Source: Corynebacterium resistens DSM 45100 (GTDB lineage Bacteria; Actinomycetota; Actinomycetes; Mycobacteriales; Mycobacteriaceae). Taken from it: a stretch of 64,000 nt of DNA. Positions 27,971-37,242 of this stretch are shown here, piece by piece. Location of the stretch: NCBI RefSeq assembly GCF_000177535.2, contig NC_015673.1:1-64000 (forward strand), written 5' to 3'. The translations under genes and the position numbers were made by a program. The notes under the pieces were generated by a model, which did not search any database, was not told the DNA's origin, and saw only the letters and a list, made by a program, of their open reading frames with translations. Positions within the stretch are counted from its first letter, which is position 1, and each line of letters opens with the position of its first letter.

Positions 27971-29514
27971 AAACTCTGCAGAAGGCGAATGAGTGCGAAT
28001 CTGCACAATCGCTTTCCCTCCCTCCCATCATTCACCCATGGGAACACGAACTGCTGCAACAGCCACAGGGCAAGGAAAGCGCTAAAGAAAGGCCCACCGA
28101 ATTAGAGCGTTTTTCTGCTCTCGCTGGTGGACCATTCCACGTACTTAATCCTGCACAATTTCGTTCTAACCTGCGCGGATTCGCGGAGGTGTGTAAGGCA
28201 GTTGGCGTCAAAGCGACAATCTACTTTGCGAGAAAAGCGAATAAGTCAGAGTGCTGGATACCAGTTGTCGCTGAAGAGGCACACGGAGTGGATGTAGCTA
28301 GTGGACCGGAGTTTATTGGTGCCATATCCGGGGGAGTGCCCGCCCACAATCTTGTGGTGACGGGTGCAGAAAAGCCGGAAAGCTTGCTGGAATTAGCGTT
28401 ACGCCACGGTTCTTTGCTGGTAGTGGACTCTCCGAGTGAACTTTTCCGTGTCAGCACCTTGGCAGCCAAGGTCGAAACGGGCAGCCAGGCACAGTTGTTA
28501 CTGCGTCTGTTGCCAGATACTCAAACCGACAGTCGGTTCGGTACTAGCGCTTCTGAATGGATGTGGGCGTTGGCATCCCTGAGTGAAAAGCAGCGAACAT
28601 GTATCAACTGCGCCGGAGCCAGCTTTCATCTCAACGGGTACAGCGCAGAAGAGCGCGGGCACCAAGCTCACCTTGCCTTAGATTTCCTCGAAGTTCTAAA
28701 AACTGACGGTTGGCGGGTGCACACCCTAGACATCGGTGGTGGTTTTTCCATTCAATACTGCGATAACACAGCATGGGAAGAGTTTTCTCGCGTTGCTCTG
28801 GGCGATTCACCAAAAGTTAGAGCTTTCCACGGTGGGTATCTCCCACGCACCACCTACCCATATGGTGGTCAAAGGAATAATGGCCCCGCGATGCTCAGCG
28901 AAGTGCTGATGACCCTGCATCCAGATTCTGAGCAAGCTACTTACGGCACCCTCGCGGAACGTCTTCGAGTTGGAAACATCCGGTTGGGGTTGGAACCGGG
29001 CCGCGCACTACTCAATGGCTGTGGAATGAGTGTTTTCCCAGTACAGGGAGTTAAAGAGCGGAAAGACTACTGCATTATCACTGCCGCAGGTCTTAGCATG
29101 AGCCTCTCTGAGCAGTGGAAGGGCAGCGAGTTCTTACCTGATGTGACGCTTTGGCGCGCAGAGCGTGGCGTCGAACAAACAGAAGTTCAGACCGCGGAAG
29201 GTAAGATAAGACAGACAACAAAGGAACAAGTCGACGCACGTCGAAACGCCACAAAAGAACGAGAAGACGAACCCACCGCAGCTTGTGTGGGTGGAAGTAG
29301 TTGCATGGAATACGACATGCTCACTTGGCGTATCGTCCCGCTGCAACGCCGACCGCAGCGCGGTGACCTGCTCATTTATCACAACACCGCGGGCTATCAG
29401 ATGGACAAAAACGAGAGCGAATTTCATCAACTTCGGTTACCCATGCGATTCGTCTATGACGGCGAGGGTACGCTGCCTCGAATTGATCGACCATTGCACG
29501 AGGAGATGCCATGA
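27961..29514 (+). CDS. Fold-type III PLP-dependent decarboxylase (SbnH/Y4yA-like)
   Basis: The 517-residue protein resembles diaminopimelate/ornithine decarboxylases: PLP Lys in YFARKANKS (about residue 93), AHGVDVASG, the Gly loop LDIGGGFSIQY, EPGRALLNGCG for phosphate binding, and an active-site Cys in GGSSCMEYDML. In staphyloferrin B synthesis the related SbnH decarboxylates a citryl-diaminopropionate intermediate; a similar step on a Dap conjugate is inferred here. A charged insert of about 35 residues (around 400-435) separates the beta domain from the Cys motif. GTG 27961 is preceded by GGAGG. It is homologous to the C-terminal half of the fusion protein at 61386. Confidence 0.75.
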   Translation: MVIETLQKANECESAQSLSLPPIIHPWEHELLQQPQGKESAKERPTELERFSALAGGPFHVLNPAQFRSNLRGFAEVCKAVGVKATIYFARKANKSECWIPVVAEEAHGVDVASGPEFIGAISGGVPAHNLVVTGAEKPESLLELALRHGSLLVVDSPSELFRVSTLAAKVETGSQAQLLLRLLPDTQTDSRFGTSASEWMWALASLSEKQRTCINCAGASFHLNGYSAEERGHQAHLALDFLEVLKTDGWRVHTLDIGGGFSIQYCDNTAWEEFSRVALGDSPKVRAFHGGYLPRTTYPYGGQRNNGPAMLSEVLMTLHPDSEQATYGTLAERLRVGNIRLGLEPGRALLNGCGMSVFPVQGVKERKDYCIITAAGLSMSLSEQWKGSEFLPDVTLWRAERGVEQTEVQTAEGKIRQTTKEQVDARRNATKEREDEPTAACVGGSSCMEYDMLTWRIVPLQRRPQRGDLLIYHNTAGYQMDKNESEFHQLRLPMRFVYDGEGTLPRIDRPLHEEMP

Positions 29515-30569
29515 ACTGCGTACAGCAAGGCGTTTGCACACACGGAGTGTGCGGGATGATCGGCAACACCCCATTGTTGCAGCTCTGCACTACAGGAACG
29601 GGCAGTCGACTACTCCTCAAAATGGATAGTTTCAACCCCACCGGAAGTGTGAAGGTCCGAATGGCGCTTGAAATGGTTCTCGGCGCAGAACGGTCGGGGG
29701 AGCTGCAACCGGGTGGGCGCATTATCGAACCAACAAGCGGCAACACCGGTTTAGGCCTGGCGATTGTTGCCTCGCAGCGCGGTTATCGCTTCACCGCGGT
29801 GGTTGATCACCATGCTGCTAAGGACAAGCTGGATTGCATGGCAGCGCTCGGGGCGGAACTAGTGTTTGTTGGCAACAAAGATTCCAACCGTCCATCTACT
29901 GTGTTGCGTCGGGCAACGGCTCGGCGAATTGCTGACGAAGATCCGAGCGCCTGGTGGCCTGACCAGCACAATAACCCCCATAACCCCGCCGGCTACGCGG
30001 GGCTAGCTCACGAGTTAGGTGATCAGCTGCCAGAAGGTGTTGATGTGCTGGTGGCGGCCGTAGGAACCGGCGGTACGCTCTGCGGAACCACCAATAGGTT
30101 GCGTGAAATGGGTCATACCGCCGAGACCATCGGTGTAGAACCCGAAGGATCCATCATTTTTGGGGGACCAGCTGGAAGTTACAAACAGTCCGGAGCAGGT
30201 GCTCCCGCGGGGTTCAAAGTTGGTTGCAACGTGCGCCATGACCTCATCGACCACGCAATTAAAGTCGACGATGTTAAGGCGTTCGCCACTGCTCGCGTGT
30301 TGGCTCGTAACTACGGGCTGATGGTCGGTGGAACTGCAGGCGCAGCTGTTTACGAGGGATTGCGCCATCTGCAGGACTATCCGCCACACACCACCATGGT
30401 TGTCATTGTCTGCGATGCTGGGGAAAAGTATCTAGACACCATCTTCAATGACACGTGGTTGCAGACTAACGAACTTCATTCTGAGCTGGTGGAGCGCCAG
30501 GTGCTCGGAATGTTCGATGCCTACCGTGATTCGCACTCTATCGCCCGGCCCGGGGTGGTTGCTGCGTGA
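29511..30569 (+). CDS. SbnA/cysteine-synthase-like PLP enzyme
   Basis: This 352-residue fold-type II PLP enzyme has MIGNTPLLQL, the Schiff-base Lys in FNPTGSVKVRMA (about residue 46), the substrate loop EPTSGNTGLGLA and the phosphate loop VGTGGTLCGT. In the SbnA reaction O-phosphoserine and glutamate are joined into the substrate of SbnB; cysteine or cystathionine synthesis is the main alternative. Pairing with the SbnB-like gene in one operon favours a diaminopropionate route. ATG 29511 overlaps the decarboxylase stop (ATGA) and AGGAG precedes it. Two unusual Cys-containing stretches open the protein (CVQQGVCTHGVC). Confidence 0.75.
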   Translation: MNCVQQGVCTHGVCGMIGNTPLLQLCTTGTGSRLLLKMDSFNPTGSVKVRMALEMVLGAERSGELQPGGRIIEPTSGNTGLGLAIVASQRGYRFTAVVDHHAAKDKLDCMAALGAELVFVGNKDSNRPSTVLRRATARRIADEDPSAWWPDQHNNPHNPAGYAGLAHELGDQLPEGVDVLVAAVGTGGTLCGTTNRLREMGHTAETIGVEPEGSIIFGGPAGSYKQSGAGAPAGFKVGCNVRHDLIDHAIKVDDVKAFATARVLARNYGLMVGGTAGAAVYEGLRHLQDYPPHTTMVVIVCDAGEKYLDTIFNDTWLQTNELHSELVERQVLGMFDAYRDSHSIARPGVVAA

Positions 30570-31990
30570 GTGTAGGGAACAACACATCTGCGGAAACTGT
30601 GACCTACCGCGAGGTGTATTCACTGGCGCTGCCCATCGCGGGCGTCCAGCTAGCCGGCGTGGCCTTGACCACGACCGATGTACTGATGCTCCAAACCTTG
30701 GGTGTGGTGGCTATTGCCGGTGGAGGCTTAGCCATGCAGTTCTATAACCAGATTCGCACCATGTGTGTAGGGATGGTGACCGCTGGGGGAAATCTAGTCG
30801 CTGAAGCTGCTGGTGAATGGGAAAAAACAAAGTCCGCATCCGGTGCAGAGAAAATCCGCCAAGCAGTGCGTAGCTGTATGGCTGTCGGCACCGTCACTGC
30901 CTTAGTTGGTGGCCTGTTCGTGGTAGCGCTCGGAGCATTAGTTCTGGTTTTACCAGTCGATGACGAAGTTGCGCATTTGACCTTTGCGATGACGTTGACC
31001 CTCGCGCCGGGATTGATCCCCATGATCTGGCTCAATGTCTTACGGCAGTTCGCTGTGGGTATGCGCCGACCAGGATCACTGCTGGTGGTGACAGTGATTT
31101 CCATCGCAGTCAATGCCGGTGCCAACGCAGCTTTACTGTGGCTGGTTCAGTGGTTGGGCTGGGGAGCAGCGTGGGGCGTTGCGGGAATTGGCTTGTCCAC
31201 CACAATGGTGCAGATCTTCACGTTAGCGGCATTCGCCCGCATGCTGCGCAGGGATAGCGAATTGGGTCAGTTCTTCGCCGTCATCCCACGCCGGGAAGAT
31301 GTTGAATGTATCCGTTATTTGGTGCGACTTGGCGTTCCCGTATCGCTCACTTATGGTTCCGAGGCTGCCATAACTACTATCGCTGGTCTCGCGATGGGAT
31401 TGGTCAGCCCAGCCATGCTTGCGGCGCATACGGTGGTTAACCAGCTGGCTTATATCGTTTACCAAGTGTGCATCGGATTCTCGCACGGTGGTTCGGTGCT
31501 GATCAGCCGAGCCCGTACCTACGGCCGCGAATCAGTAGCTCTGGTCGCACGACGGGTTCTGATCTCAGTAGGTGCCTACCTCGCGACCATCGGTGTGGTG
31601 TGGTTGGCCTTGGGGCGTTTTGTTCTTTGGCCTTTCCTTACCGACGCCAGCCCGGACACTTTCCGTATCGCCACGTTGTTGCTTTGTTTAGCCGTGTTGC
31701 AGCAGTTTGCTAAGGGTTCACAGAATGTCCTTGTCGGCTTATTGCGTGGCGTAAAAGACACAAAATCTGGCCTTAAGGCCACCTTGTGGGGTTATTGGCT
31801 CGTGGGTGTGCCAGCTCTTCTCTTCTTTGGCCTCGGCTTGAACTGGGAAGGTTACGGAGTGTGGACGGGGCTGATCTTAGGGTTTGGCACCACTGCACTA
31901 TTGCTAGCGCGAGCTTTCCGCCTGCGACTAACGGAGTTGCAACCGATTGCAAACTTCCGGGAAGCGGAGGTGAAGCTGGCGCAAACCTGA
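30566..31990 (+). CDS. MATE-family efflux transporter
   Basis: The 474-residue membrane protein has about twelve hydrophobic segments in two related halves, with the MATE-type opening LALPIAGVQLAGVALTTTDV and, at the start of the second half, the corresponding LVRLGVPVSLTYGSEA. MATE exporters use Na+ or H+ gradients. Fourth in the biosynthetic operon and overlapping its neighbour by 4 bp (GTGA), it is probably the exporter of the product; a multidrug role is possible but less likely from context. Confidence 0.85.
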   Translation: MSVGNNTSAETVTYREVYSLALPIAGVQLAGVALTTTDVLMLQTLGVVAIAGGGLAMQFYNQIRTMCVGMVTAGGNLVAEAAGEWEKTKSASGAEKIRQAVRSCMAVGTVTALVGGLFVVALGALVLVLPVDDEVAHLTFAMTLTLAPGLIPMIWLNVLRQFAVGMRRPGSLLVVTVISIAVNAGANAALLWLVQWLGWGAAWGVAGIGLSTTMVQIFTLAAFARMLRRDSELGQFFAVIPRREDVECIRYLVRLGVPVSLTYGSEAAITTIAGLAMGLVSPAMLAAHTVVNQLAYIVYQVCIGFSHGGSVLISRARTYGRESVALVARRVLISVGAYLATIGVVWLALGRFVLWPFLTDASPDTFRIATLLLCLAVLQQFAKGSQNVLVGLLRGVKDTKSGLKATLWGYWLVGVPALLFFGLGLNWEGYGVWTGLILGFGTTALLLARAFRLRLTELQPIANFREAEVKLAQT

Positions 31991-32220
31991 TGCTTGTTTG
32001 AACTCTTTTCGCTTCTTATTGCTTCGTGCGCAATCGCTATATGCAGATAACTCCTGAGTGTTCTCGCAAAATAACTGCTTTTCGCACACTTCCCTAGAAA
32101 GATGCTGTCGCTTTTATGAATACCCTTGCCAAGCTAACAAACTCTAGACTTCGACCTGTCGCGCAGCCACCGGCTATGTCCCCGATGAACTGGGATAATA
32201 AACAAGGTCGCTCACAATCT

Positions 32221-33381
32221 ATGTCATTGCGTGCGCTCATTGCGGCATTGGTGGTCCTCGCCGTGTTGTTCCTTTCTGCGTGTTCCGGCTCGGAATCAAA
32301 CGGAGGAAAGGACAATCAACCAACCCGCACGGTTGTCGATGCCATCGGGCGCGAAGTAAAAGTGCCACAGAAAGTGGACCGTATCCTGATGGGCGGCCAG
32401 AAAATGTTGTACACCACAGCCATCCTGAATAAGGAGAATCCAACAGACAAGATTGTTGCTTGGCCGGAGGACCTCAAGGAAAACGATAAAGCGACACTCG
32501 ATCGCTACGCACAGCAGTTCCCGCAGGTCAAGGATATTGCGACCACCGGCGAAATCTATAACAACACCATGTCTCTGGAACAGGCACTAGAGTCCCGGCC
32601 GGATGTTTTCGTCGTGAATGCCGGAGTATTCGATGCGGCGAAGGATGCGGGGCTCATTGATGGTCTCGAAAAGGCTGGGGTGCCCACTGTCACCGTCGAT
32701 TACTTCGTGGATCCCGTGAAGAATACTGTGCCGAGCATCCGGATGATGGGCCAACTAATGGGCCGAGAAAAGGAAGCGGAAAAGTTCATCGATTACTACC
32801 AAAAGAAGGTGAACATGGTGACCGGACGCCTTGAAAAGGCAAAGGCGAAGCCGACCTCAACCTTCCTGTGGCGAGCACCCGGTTACTTCGATTGCTGCTC
32901 CACTTTTGCCAAGTCGAATCTGGCACAGATCGTGGAACTCGCCGGTGGTGAAAATATAGGCAATAACATGATCAACGCCAAGCAAGGGCAGGTCTCGCCC
33001 GAGGCTCTGGCTGCTAAGAACCCAGATGTCATTATTGCTACTGGCGCTGATTGGGACCAAGGAAAAACTCCAGTGAAACCTGGGGCTTATGTGCCACTGG
33101 GCTACAACGAAGCACCGGAAAAGGCAGCCGAAGATCTGCGCAAGGTAGTAGAGAAGCAACCAGCAGTGCGTGAAACCGATGCAGTTAAGAACAAGCGCAC
33201 GTTTGCTACATGGCATCACTTCTACGATTCCCCCTACAATTTCCTTGCCGTTGAAATGTTTGCCAAGGCAATGCACCCGGATTTGTTCCAGGATGTTGAT
33301 CCCGCAAAGGAAGTTCGCGAACTGCACGAGCAGTTCCTACCAATTGAAGCTACTGGCACCTTCTGGACTGGTCTGCAGTAA
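32221..33381 (+). CDS. Metallophore-binding lipoprotein of an ABC importer
   Basis: This is a periplasmic-binding-protein-like (FecB/BtuF type) lipoprotein: MSLRALIAALVVLAVLFLSA then Cys gives a signal peptide with lipobox LSAC. The mature part begins with a linker and TRTVVDAIGREVKVPQKVDRIL, the usual start of this fold. The frame is open back to ATG 32116, but that adds a 35-residue head without signal-peptide character; I prefer 32221, with an AAGG rather far upstream. It is 230 bp after the MATE gene and overlaps the permease by one base, so uptake may have its own promoter. The ligand is inferred as the metal-loaded product of the adjacent operon. Confidence 0.85.
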   Translation: MSLRALIAALVVLAVLFLSACSGSESNGGKDNQPTRTVVDAIGREVKVPQKVDRILMGGQKMLYTTAILNKENPTDKIVAWPEDLKENDKATLDRYAQQFPQVKDIATTGEIYNNTMSLEQALESRPDVFVVNAGVFDAAKDAGLIDGLEKAGVPTVTVDYFVDPVKNTVPSIRMMGQLMGREKEAEKFIDYYQKKVNMVTGRLEKAKAKPTSTFLWRAPGYFDCCSTFAKSNLAQIVELAGGENIGNNMINAKQGQVSPEALAAKNPDVIIATGADWDQGKTPVKPGAYVPLGYNEAPEKAAEDLRKVVEKQPAVRETDAVKNKRTFATWHHFYDSPYNFLAVEMFAKAMHPDLFQDVDPAKEVRELHEQFLPIEATGTFWTGLQ

Positions 33382-34430
33382 TGAACGAACAAGCACCGCG
33401 CTGGTATCAGCTGGCGAGTCGGAAGAAATGGTTGCTCATTATCGCTTTAGCAGTAGCCTTGTGCGCTACTGCGCTTGTGGACTTCCTCCTTGGAGGCGGG
33501 AGCATGCCTGCAGGGGAAGTGTTGTACACGCTGACCCATCCAACGGAGTCTCGGGCGATCGATCGGCAGATTGTTTTTGATATCCGCCTACCCATGACCT
33601 TGACTGCTGTCTTAGTCGGTGGTGCGTTGGCCGCTGCTGGATCTCAGATGCAGACCATTTTGGGTAATCCATTAGCGGAGCCGTACACCTTGGGGGTTTC
33701 AGCGGCCGCGGGATTTGGCGCGGCACTCGCGACAGTCACTGGCTTCACCGTCGCTGGTGTAGGCGCGGCTGTGGGAATGGCCGGTACTGCGTGGTTGTTC
33801 GCCATGCTGGCTTGTGGCATTATCTTGGCTTTCTCTCGTTTGCGTGATCCCAGTGCGGAGTCAATGATCCTTCTGGGAATCGCGATAGTGTTCTTCTTTG
33901 ATGCCCTCCTTGCATTGATGCAGTATTTGGCAAGTGAAACTCAGTTGGAGCAGGTGGTCTTTTGGACCATGGGAAGCCTCACGCGCTCCACGTGGACGCA
34001 GATTGCCTTGCTCGCAGTGATCATGATGGTGGGGCTGCTGTTTTTCTACCGCAATGCATGGACACTCACTGCCTTTCGTATGGGGGATGATCGTGCTCGT
34101 GCTTTGGGTGTGAAGGTTGATCGTATGCGTGCACTGACCCTCGTGGCGGTTTCCTTTATGGCTGCGACCGCGGTCTCTATGGCGGGCACTATCGGTTTTA
34201 TTGGACTGGTCGGCCCACATGTTGCGCGAATGTTGGTAGGGGAGGAACAACGGTATTTCCTCACGGCCTCCACGTTGGTGGGTTCTTTGTTGTTGGTGGC
34301 AGCCTCGGCGGTATCCAAGGTGATCCAGCCTGGGGTGATCTTGCCGGTCGGCATCATTACGGCCATTGTTGGTGTTCCGGTTTTCGTTCTCATTATCGCT
34401 GGTCAAAGGAGGAAAAGGTGGGTGCGTTAA
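33381..34430 (+). CDS. FecCD-type ABC transporter permease
   Basis: The 349-residue protein has the nine to ten membrane segments of FecCD/BtuC permeases and the landmark motifs RLPMTLTAVLVGGALAAAGS, GNPLAEPYTLGVSAAAGFG and, near the end, GTIGFIGLVGPHVARMLVG, which contacts the ATPase. Translation is coupled to the lipoprotein (TAATG). Only one permease gene is present, so the channel is presumably a homodimer. Such importers take up siderophores, haem, cobalamin or free metal chelates. Confidence 0.93.
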   Translation: MNEQAPRWYQLASRKKWLLIIALAVALCATALVDFLLGGGSMPAGEVLYTLTHPTESRAIDRQIVFDIRLPMTLTAVLVGGALAAAGSQMQTILGNPLAEPYTLGVSAAAGFGAALATVTGFTVAGVGAAVGMAGTAWLFAMLACGIILAFSRLRDPSAESMILLGIAIVFFFDALLALMQYLASETQLEQVVFWTMGSLTRSTWTQIALLAVIMMVGLLFFYRNAWTLTAFRMGDDRARALGVKVDRMRALTLVAVSFMAATAVSMAGTIGFIGLVGPHVARMLVGEEQRYFLTASTLVGSLLLVAASAVSKVIQPGVILPVGIITAIVGVPVFVLIIAGQRRKRWVR

Positions 34431-35191
34431 CAGGTAACTCTGCGGTCAAGGTGCGAGGTGTTGGTTTTTCCTATGGAGTAAAGGGCCAAAATGCCACTTT
34501 GTCCGACGTCACGTTGCCCGACTTACAGGCCGGAACTGTTACCTCGTTGGTGGGGCCAAACGGTGCTGGTAAGTCCACTCTGTTGCGCTGTATCGCTGGG
34601 CTGGAAAAGCATGAAGGCGAGGTAGATGTCGAAAAAGCCTTGTACTTGCCACAAGATCCGCCACCAGTGAGTTCTTTAACTGTTTTCGAAAGCGTGCTGG
34701 TGGCCCGGCAACAATCCTTCAAAGGTTTTGCCGGACTTCGCGTAGGCCGAGTTGCGCGGCAAGACGTAAAAGAGACGATTGAAATGTTGGGTTTGGAGGG
34801 GCTGTCGTCGCGAACGATGGCGCAACTCTCCGGCGGACAGCGGCAACTAGTGAGCTTCGCGCAGGCTGTGGTTCGTCGCCCTGCAGTCTTGTTGCTGGAC
34901 GAACCTGTTAGCGCCCTTGACCTGCGAAATCAGCTGATGCTATTGGCCAAGATTCGCTCCTGCGCTCAAAACATCCCAGCGACTGTGGTTATGACGGTGC
35001 ATGATCTGGGTCATGCAGCGCGCTTTGGTGACCGCGTGGTGGTGCTCTCAGGTGGTTCCGTTTATTCCGAGGGCAAGCCGCGGGACGTAATCACAGAGCA
35101 GATGTTGCGGGAGGTATATGGCGTAAGCGCAACGGTGCACGCAACCTCAGACGGCGGGCTGGCGGTAGAGGCCTCCGAAGCGCTCTGGTGA
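34418..35191 (+). CDS. FecE-type ABC transporter ATPase
   Basis: The 257-residue ATPase has Walker A GPNGAGKST, signature LSGGQRQL, Walker B LLLDEPVSALD and the switch His in VHDLGHAARFG. GTG 34418 lies 13 bp inside the permease gene and is preceded by AAAGGAGG. With the lipoprotein and permease it completes a metallophore-type importer. It ends 4 bp from the convergent aldehyde dehydrogenase gene, leaving no room for a terminator. Confidence 0.95.
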   Translation: MGALTGNSAVKVRGVGFSYGVKGQNATLSDVTLPDLQAGTVTSLVGPNGAGKSTLLRCIAGLEKHEGEVDVEKALYLPQDPPPVSSLTVFESVLVARQQSFKGFAGLRVGRVARQDVKETIEMLGLEGLSSRTMAQLSGGQRQLVSFAQAVVRRPAVLLLDEPVSALDLRNQLMLLAKIRSCAQNIPATVVMTVHDLGHAARFGDRVVVLSGGSVYSEGKPRDVITEQMLREVYGVSATVHATSDGGLAVEASEALW

Positions 35192-35195
35192 TGCT

Positions 35196-36725
35196 TTATC
35201 CCCGTTTCTCCTTCTGAGCTAAACCTTCCAGCTGTGTTCCCAGCACACCGAACTTCGCCAGCCCGGTCGCTCCACCCAGCTTGGAGTCCTCGAAGCGCGC
35301 CAGCATCATCTGCGTAAACTTCTCGTACTTCGTCTCGGTCAACGGGTACCAGTTGGCCTCCAGCTTGTCGCCGTCCTTGTCCACAATTACCGACTTCACG
35401 TTGCAGAACCCATGTAGGCCCTCTTCAGCCTTGTGTCGACCAAAGCCGGAGTTCTTTACACCACCGAATGGCAGCTCTGCCGTGGATTCGGTTGCCATCA
35501 CATTGTTAATGGACACACCACCGCACTCGAGAGCCGCAGACACGCGACGTGCCCGGTCCATATCCTTTGACCACACAGAAGCGGTCAGACCGTAGTCAGA
35601 GCGGTTCGCCCGCTCGATTACCTCGGCCTCTGTGGAAAAAGAGAACACGGGAATCGTCGGTCCAAAAGTCTCCTCGGTCGCTGCCAGCGCGTCCTCCGGC
35701 ATATCGGTAATCACCATCGGCGGAATGAGGTTGCTCTTGTGATCCCAATCCTTACCGGTCAGGATCTTCGCCCCGCGCGCCTCGGCATCCTCAACGTGCT
35801 TCGCCACGATCTCTACCTGCATCGGCACGATCATCGGCCCCAAGTCATTATCGCGGGAAGCGGAATCCTCCTGCTTCATCAGATTCACCTGGCGCACCAG
35901 CTCCCCCACAAACTTGTCGTGAATGGACTCGTGCACATACAGCCGCTCCACGGACGTACAAGACTGGCCGGTCGCAGTCAGGCCGCCGAACAGCAGCCCG
36001 GATACAGTGCGCTCGATGTTCACATCCTCGAACACGATCATCGGATCCTTGCCGCCGAGCTCCAACTCCACCGGAATCAGCTGCTCAGAAGCCTGCGCCA
36101 TGATCTTCTTACCGGTGCGCGTGGAACCGGTGAACATGATGTAATCCGGGCGCTGGTCGATAATCTCGGCGCCGACCTCGCCCTCGCCGTACACCACCTG
36201 CACCCAGTTTGGTGCAATTCCAGCATCCTCCATCAGGGACTCCAGCAGACCGTGCAGCGGGGTGTGCTCCGAACCCTTGTAAACAATCGCGTTGCCTGCC
36301 GCCAGCGCCGCGGCGATCGGCACAATCGCCTGGAAGAACGGGTAGTTCCACGGCGAGATGATGAACACCACGCCCCGTGGCTCAAACCACAGCTCGGACT
36401 TCTTACCCATCATGGTCAGGGGGGTCGGCACCTTCTTGTTCTTCAGCGCCTTCACCGCGTTGTTCTCCAGCCACTGGACATTATCCAGCGCGCCGAACAT
36501 CTCAGACATCAGGATTTCCGGCCGCGCCTTGTGAGTGTCCTGTTGAACGCGATCGAGAATCTCCTCGCGGCGTCGCAAAATAACCCGACGTAGATTGGCG
36601 AGGTGCTCCAGCCGCTCCTCAACAGTGAGCGCCCGAATCGCCTTCTGCGCCTCGCGCGCCCGCTCAACAGTGCCCTTCAGCTCATCGGCTGGGGTGGTCA
36701 CAAACTTCTGGTCAGTCATGGTCAA
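35196..36725 (-). CDS. NAD(P)-dependent aldehyde dehydrogenase
   Basis: The 509-residue protein has the ALDH cofactor region ISPWNYPFFQAIVPIAAALA, the GSTRTGKKI loop, the general base Glu in LELGGKDPM and the nucleophile Cys in TGQSCTSVERL; EETFGP precedes the C-terminal part. It oxidises an aldehyde to a carboxylate. It is third in an operon behind a GMC oxidoreductase and a small subunit-like protein, suggesting an alcohol to aldehyde to acid route. Long-chain or aromatic aldehydes, or succinate semialdehyde, are possible substrates; the sequence does not decide. Confidence 0.93.
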   Translation of the reverse strand: MTMTDQKFVTTPADELKGTVERAREAQKAIRALTVEERLEHLANLRRVILRRREEILDRVQQDTHKARPEILMSEMFGALDNVQWLENNAVKALKNKKVPTPLTMMGKKSELWFEPRGVVFIISPWNYPFFQAIVPIAAALAAGNAIVYKGSEHTPLHGLLESLMEDAGIAPNWVQVVYGEGEVGAEIIDQRPDYIMFTGSTRTGKKIMAQASEQLIPVELELGGKDPMIVFEDVNIERTVSGLLFGGLTATGQSCTSVERLYVHESIHDKFVGELVRQVNLMKQEDSASRDNDLGPMIVPMQVEIVAKHVEDAEARGAKILTGKDWDHKSNLIPPMVITDMPEDALAATEETFGPTIPVFSFSTEAEVIERANRSDYGLTASVWSKDMDRARRVSAALECGGVSINNVMATESTAELPFGGVKNSGFGRHKAEEGLHGFCNVKSVIVDKDGDKLEANWYPLTETKYEKFTQMMLARFEDSKLGGATGLAKFGVLGTQLEGLAQKEKRG

Positions 36726-36735
36726 CCTTCGCTTT

Positions 36736-37230
36736 CTAGGGATTCTTTACTTCGACGCCACGCTCGCCCAACTGCGTGGCCAAATAGGACTCGTAGCTTT
36801 CAGTGTCGATTGATGGGTTGTAGCCCATCCGCTGGTGAACATCACCGCGGGAGGTATCGAGGTCGGAGTAGTACAAGGAATGCACCACGCCCTTGATGCC
36901 GAGGTTAGCCAAACGAAATACACCAGCGAGTGGCTCAGGAACCTTCTTATGCGCGGAAACGAGTGCCACAAACCCGGTGATAGCGGGTTTTGGCAGGTAA
37001 GAGCACACTGTCATCAGCATTTTGAATGGGTCGCGGTCTGCGCTGTACATGTATGGCAGCATCCGATCAGCCCCCTTGGCGGCACCGGATTCAGAAAAGT
37101 TTGGGAAACCATCACCACCCGGGATCATGACATCCCCGAGGCGGTTCAAGCCCTTGATCTGCTGGGCTGAGAGGCTGAACTTGTTCGGTCCGATAGCTGC
37201 GGCATTGTTATGGTTTTTGGCGTTGCTCAT
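36736..37230 (-). CDS. Gluconate-2-dehydrogenase subunit-3-like protein
   Basis: The 164-residue protein lies between the GMC oxidoreductase (12-bp gap) and aldehyde dehydrogenase (10-bp gap). FSLSAQQIKGLNRLGDVMIP followed by a GDGFP and SESGAAKGAD stretch fits the small subunit of FAD-dependent membrane alcohol/gluconate dehydrogenases. No Tat or Sec signal is apparent, unlike many small subunits of that class. It may assist folding or electron transfer of the GMC enzyme. The family call is tentative. Confidence 0.6.
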   Translation of the reverse strand: MSNAKNHNNAAAIGPNKFSLSAQQIKGLNRLGDVMIPGGDGFPNFSESGAAKGADRMLPYMYSADRDPFKMLMTVCSYLPKPAITGFVALVSAHKKVPEPLAGVFRLANLGIKGVVHSLYYSDLDTSRGDVHQRMGYNPSIDTESYESYLATQLGERGVEVKNP

Positions 37231-37242
37231 GATTGTTTCTTC

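Noticed and set aside
35739..36593. A 284-codon + strand frame opposite the aldehyde dehydrogenase
   Set aside because: The ALDH motifs on the - strand are unambiguous; the frame is His/Arg/Leu-rich antisense.
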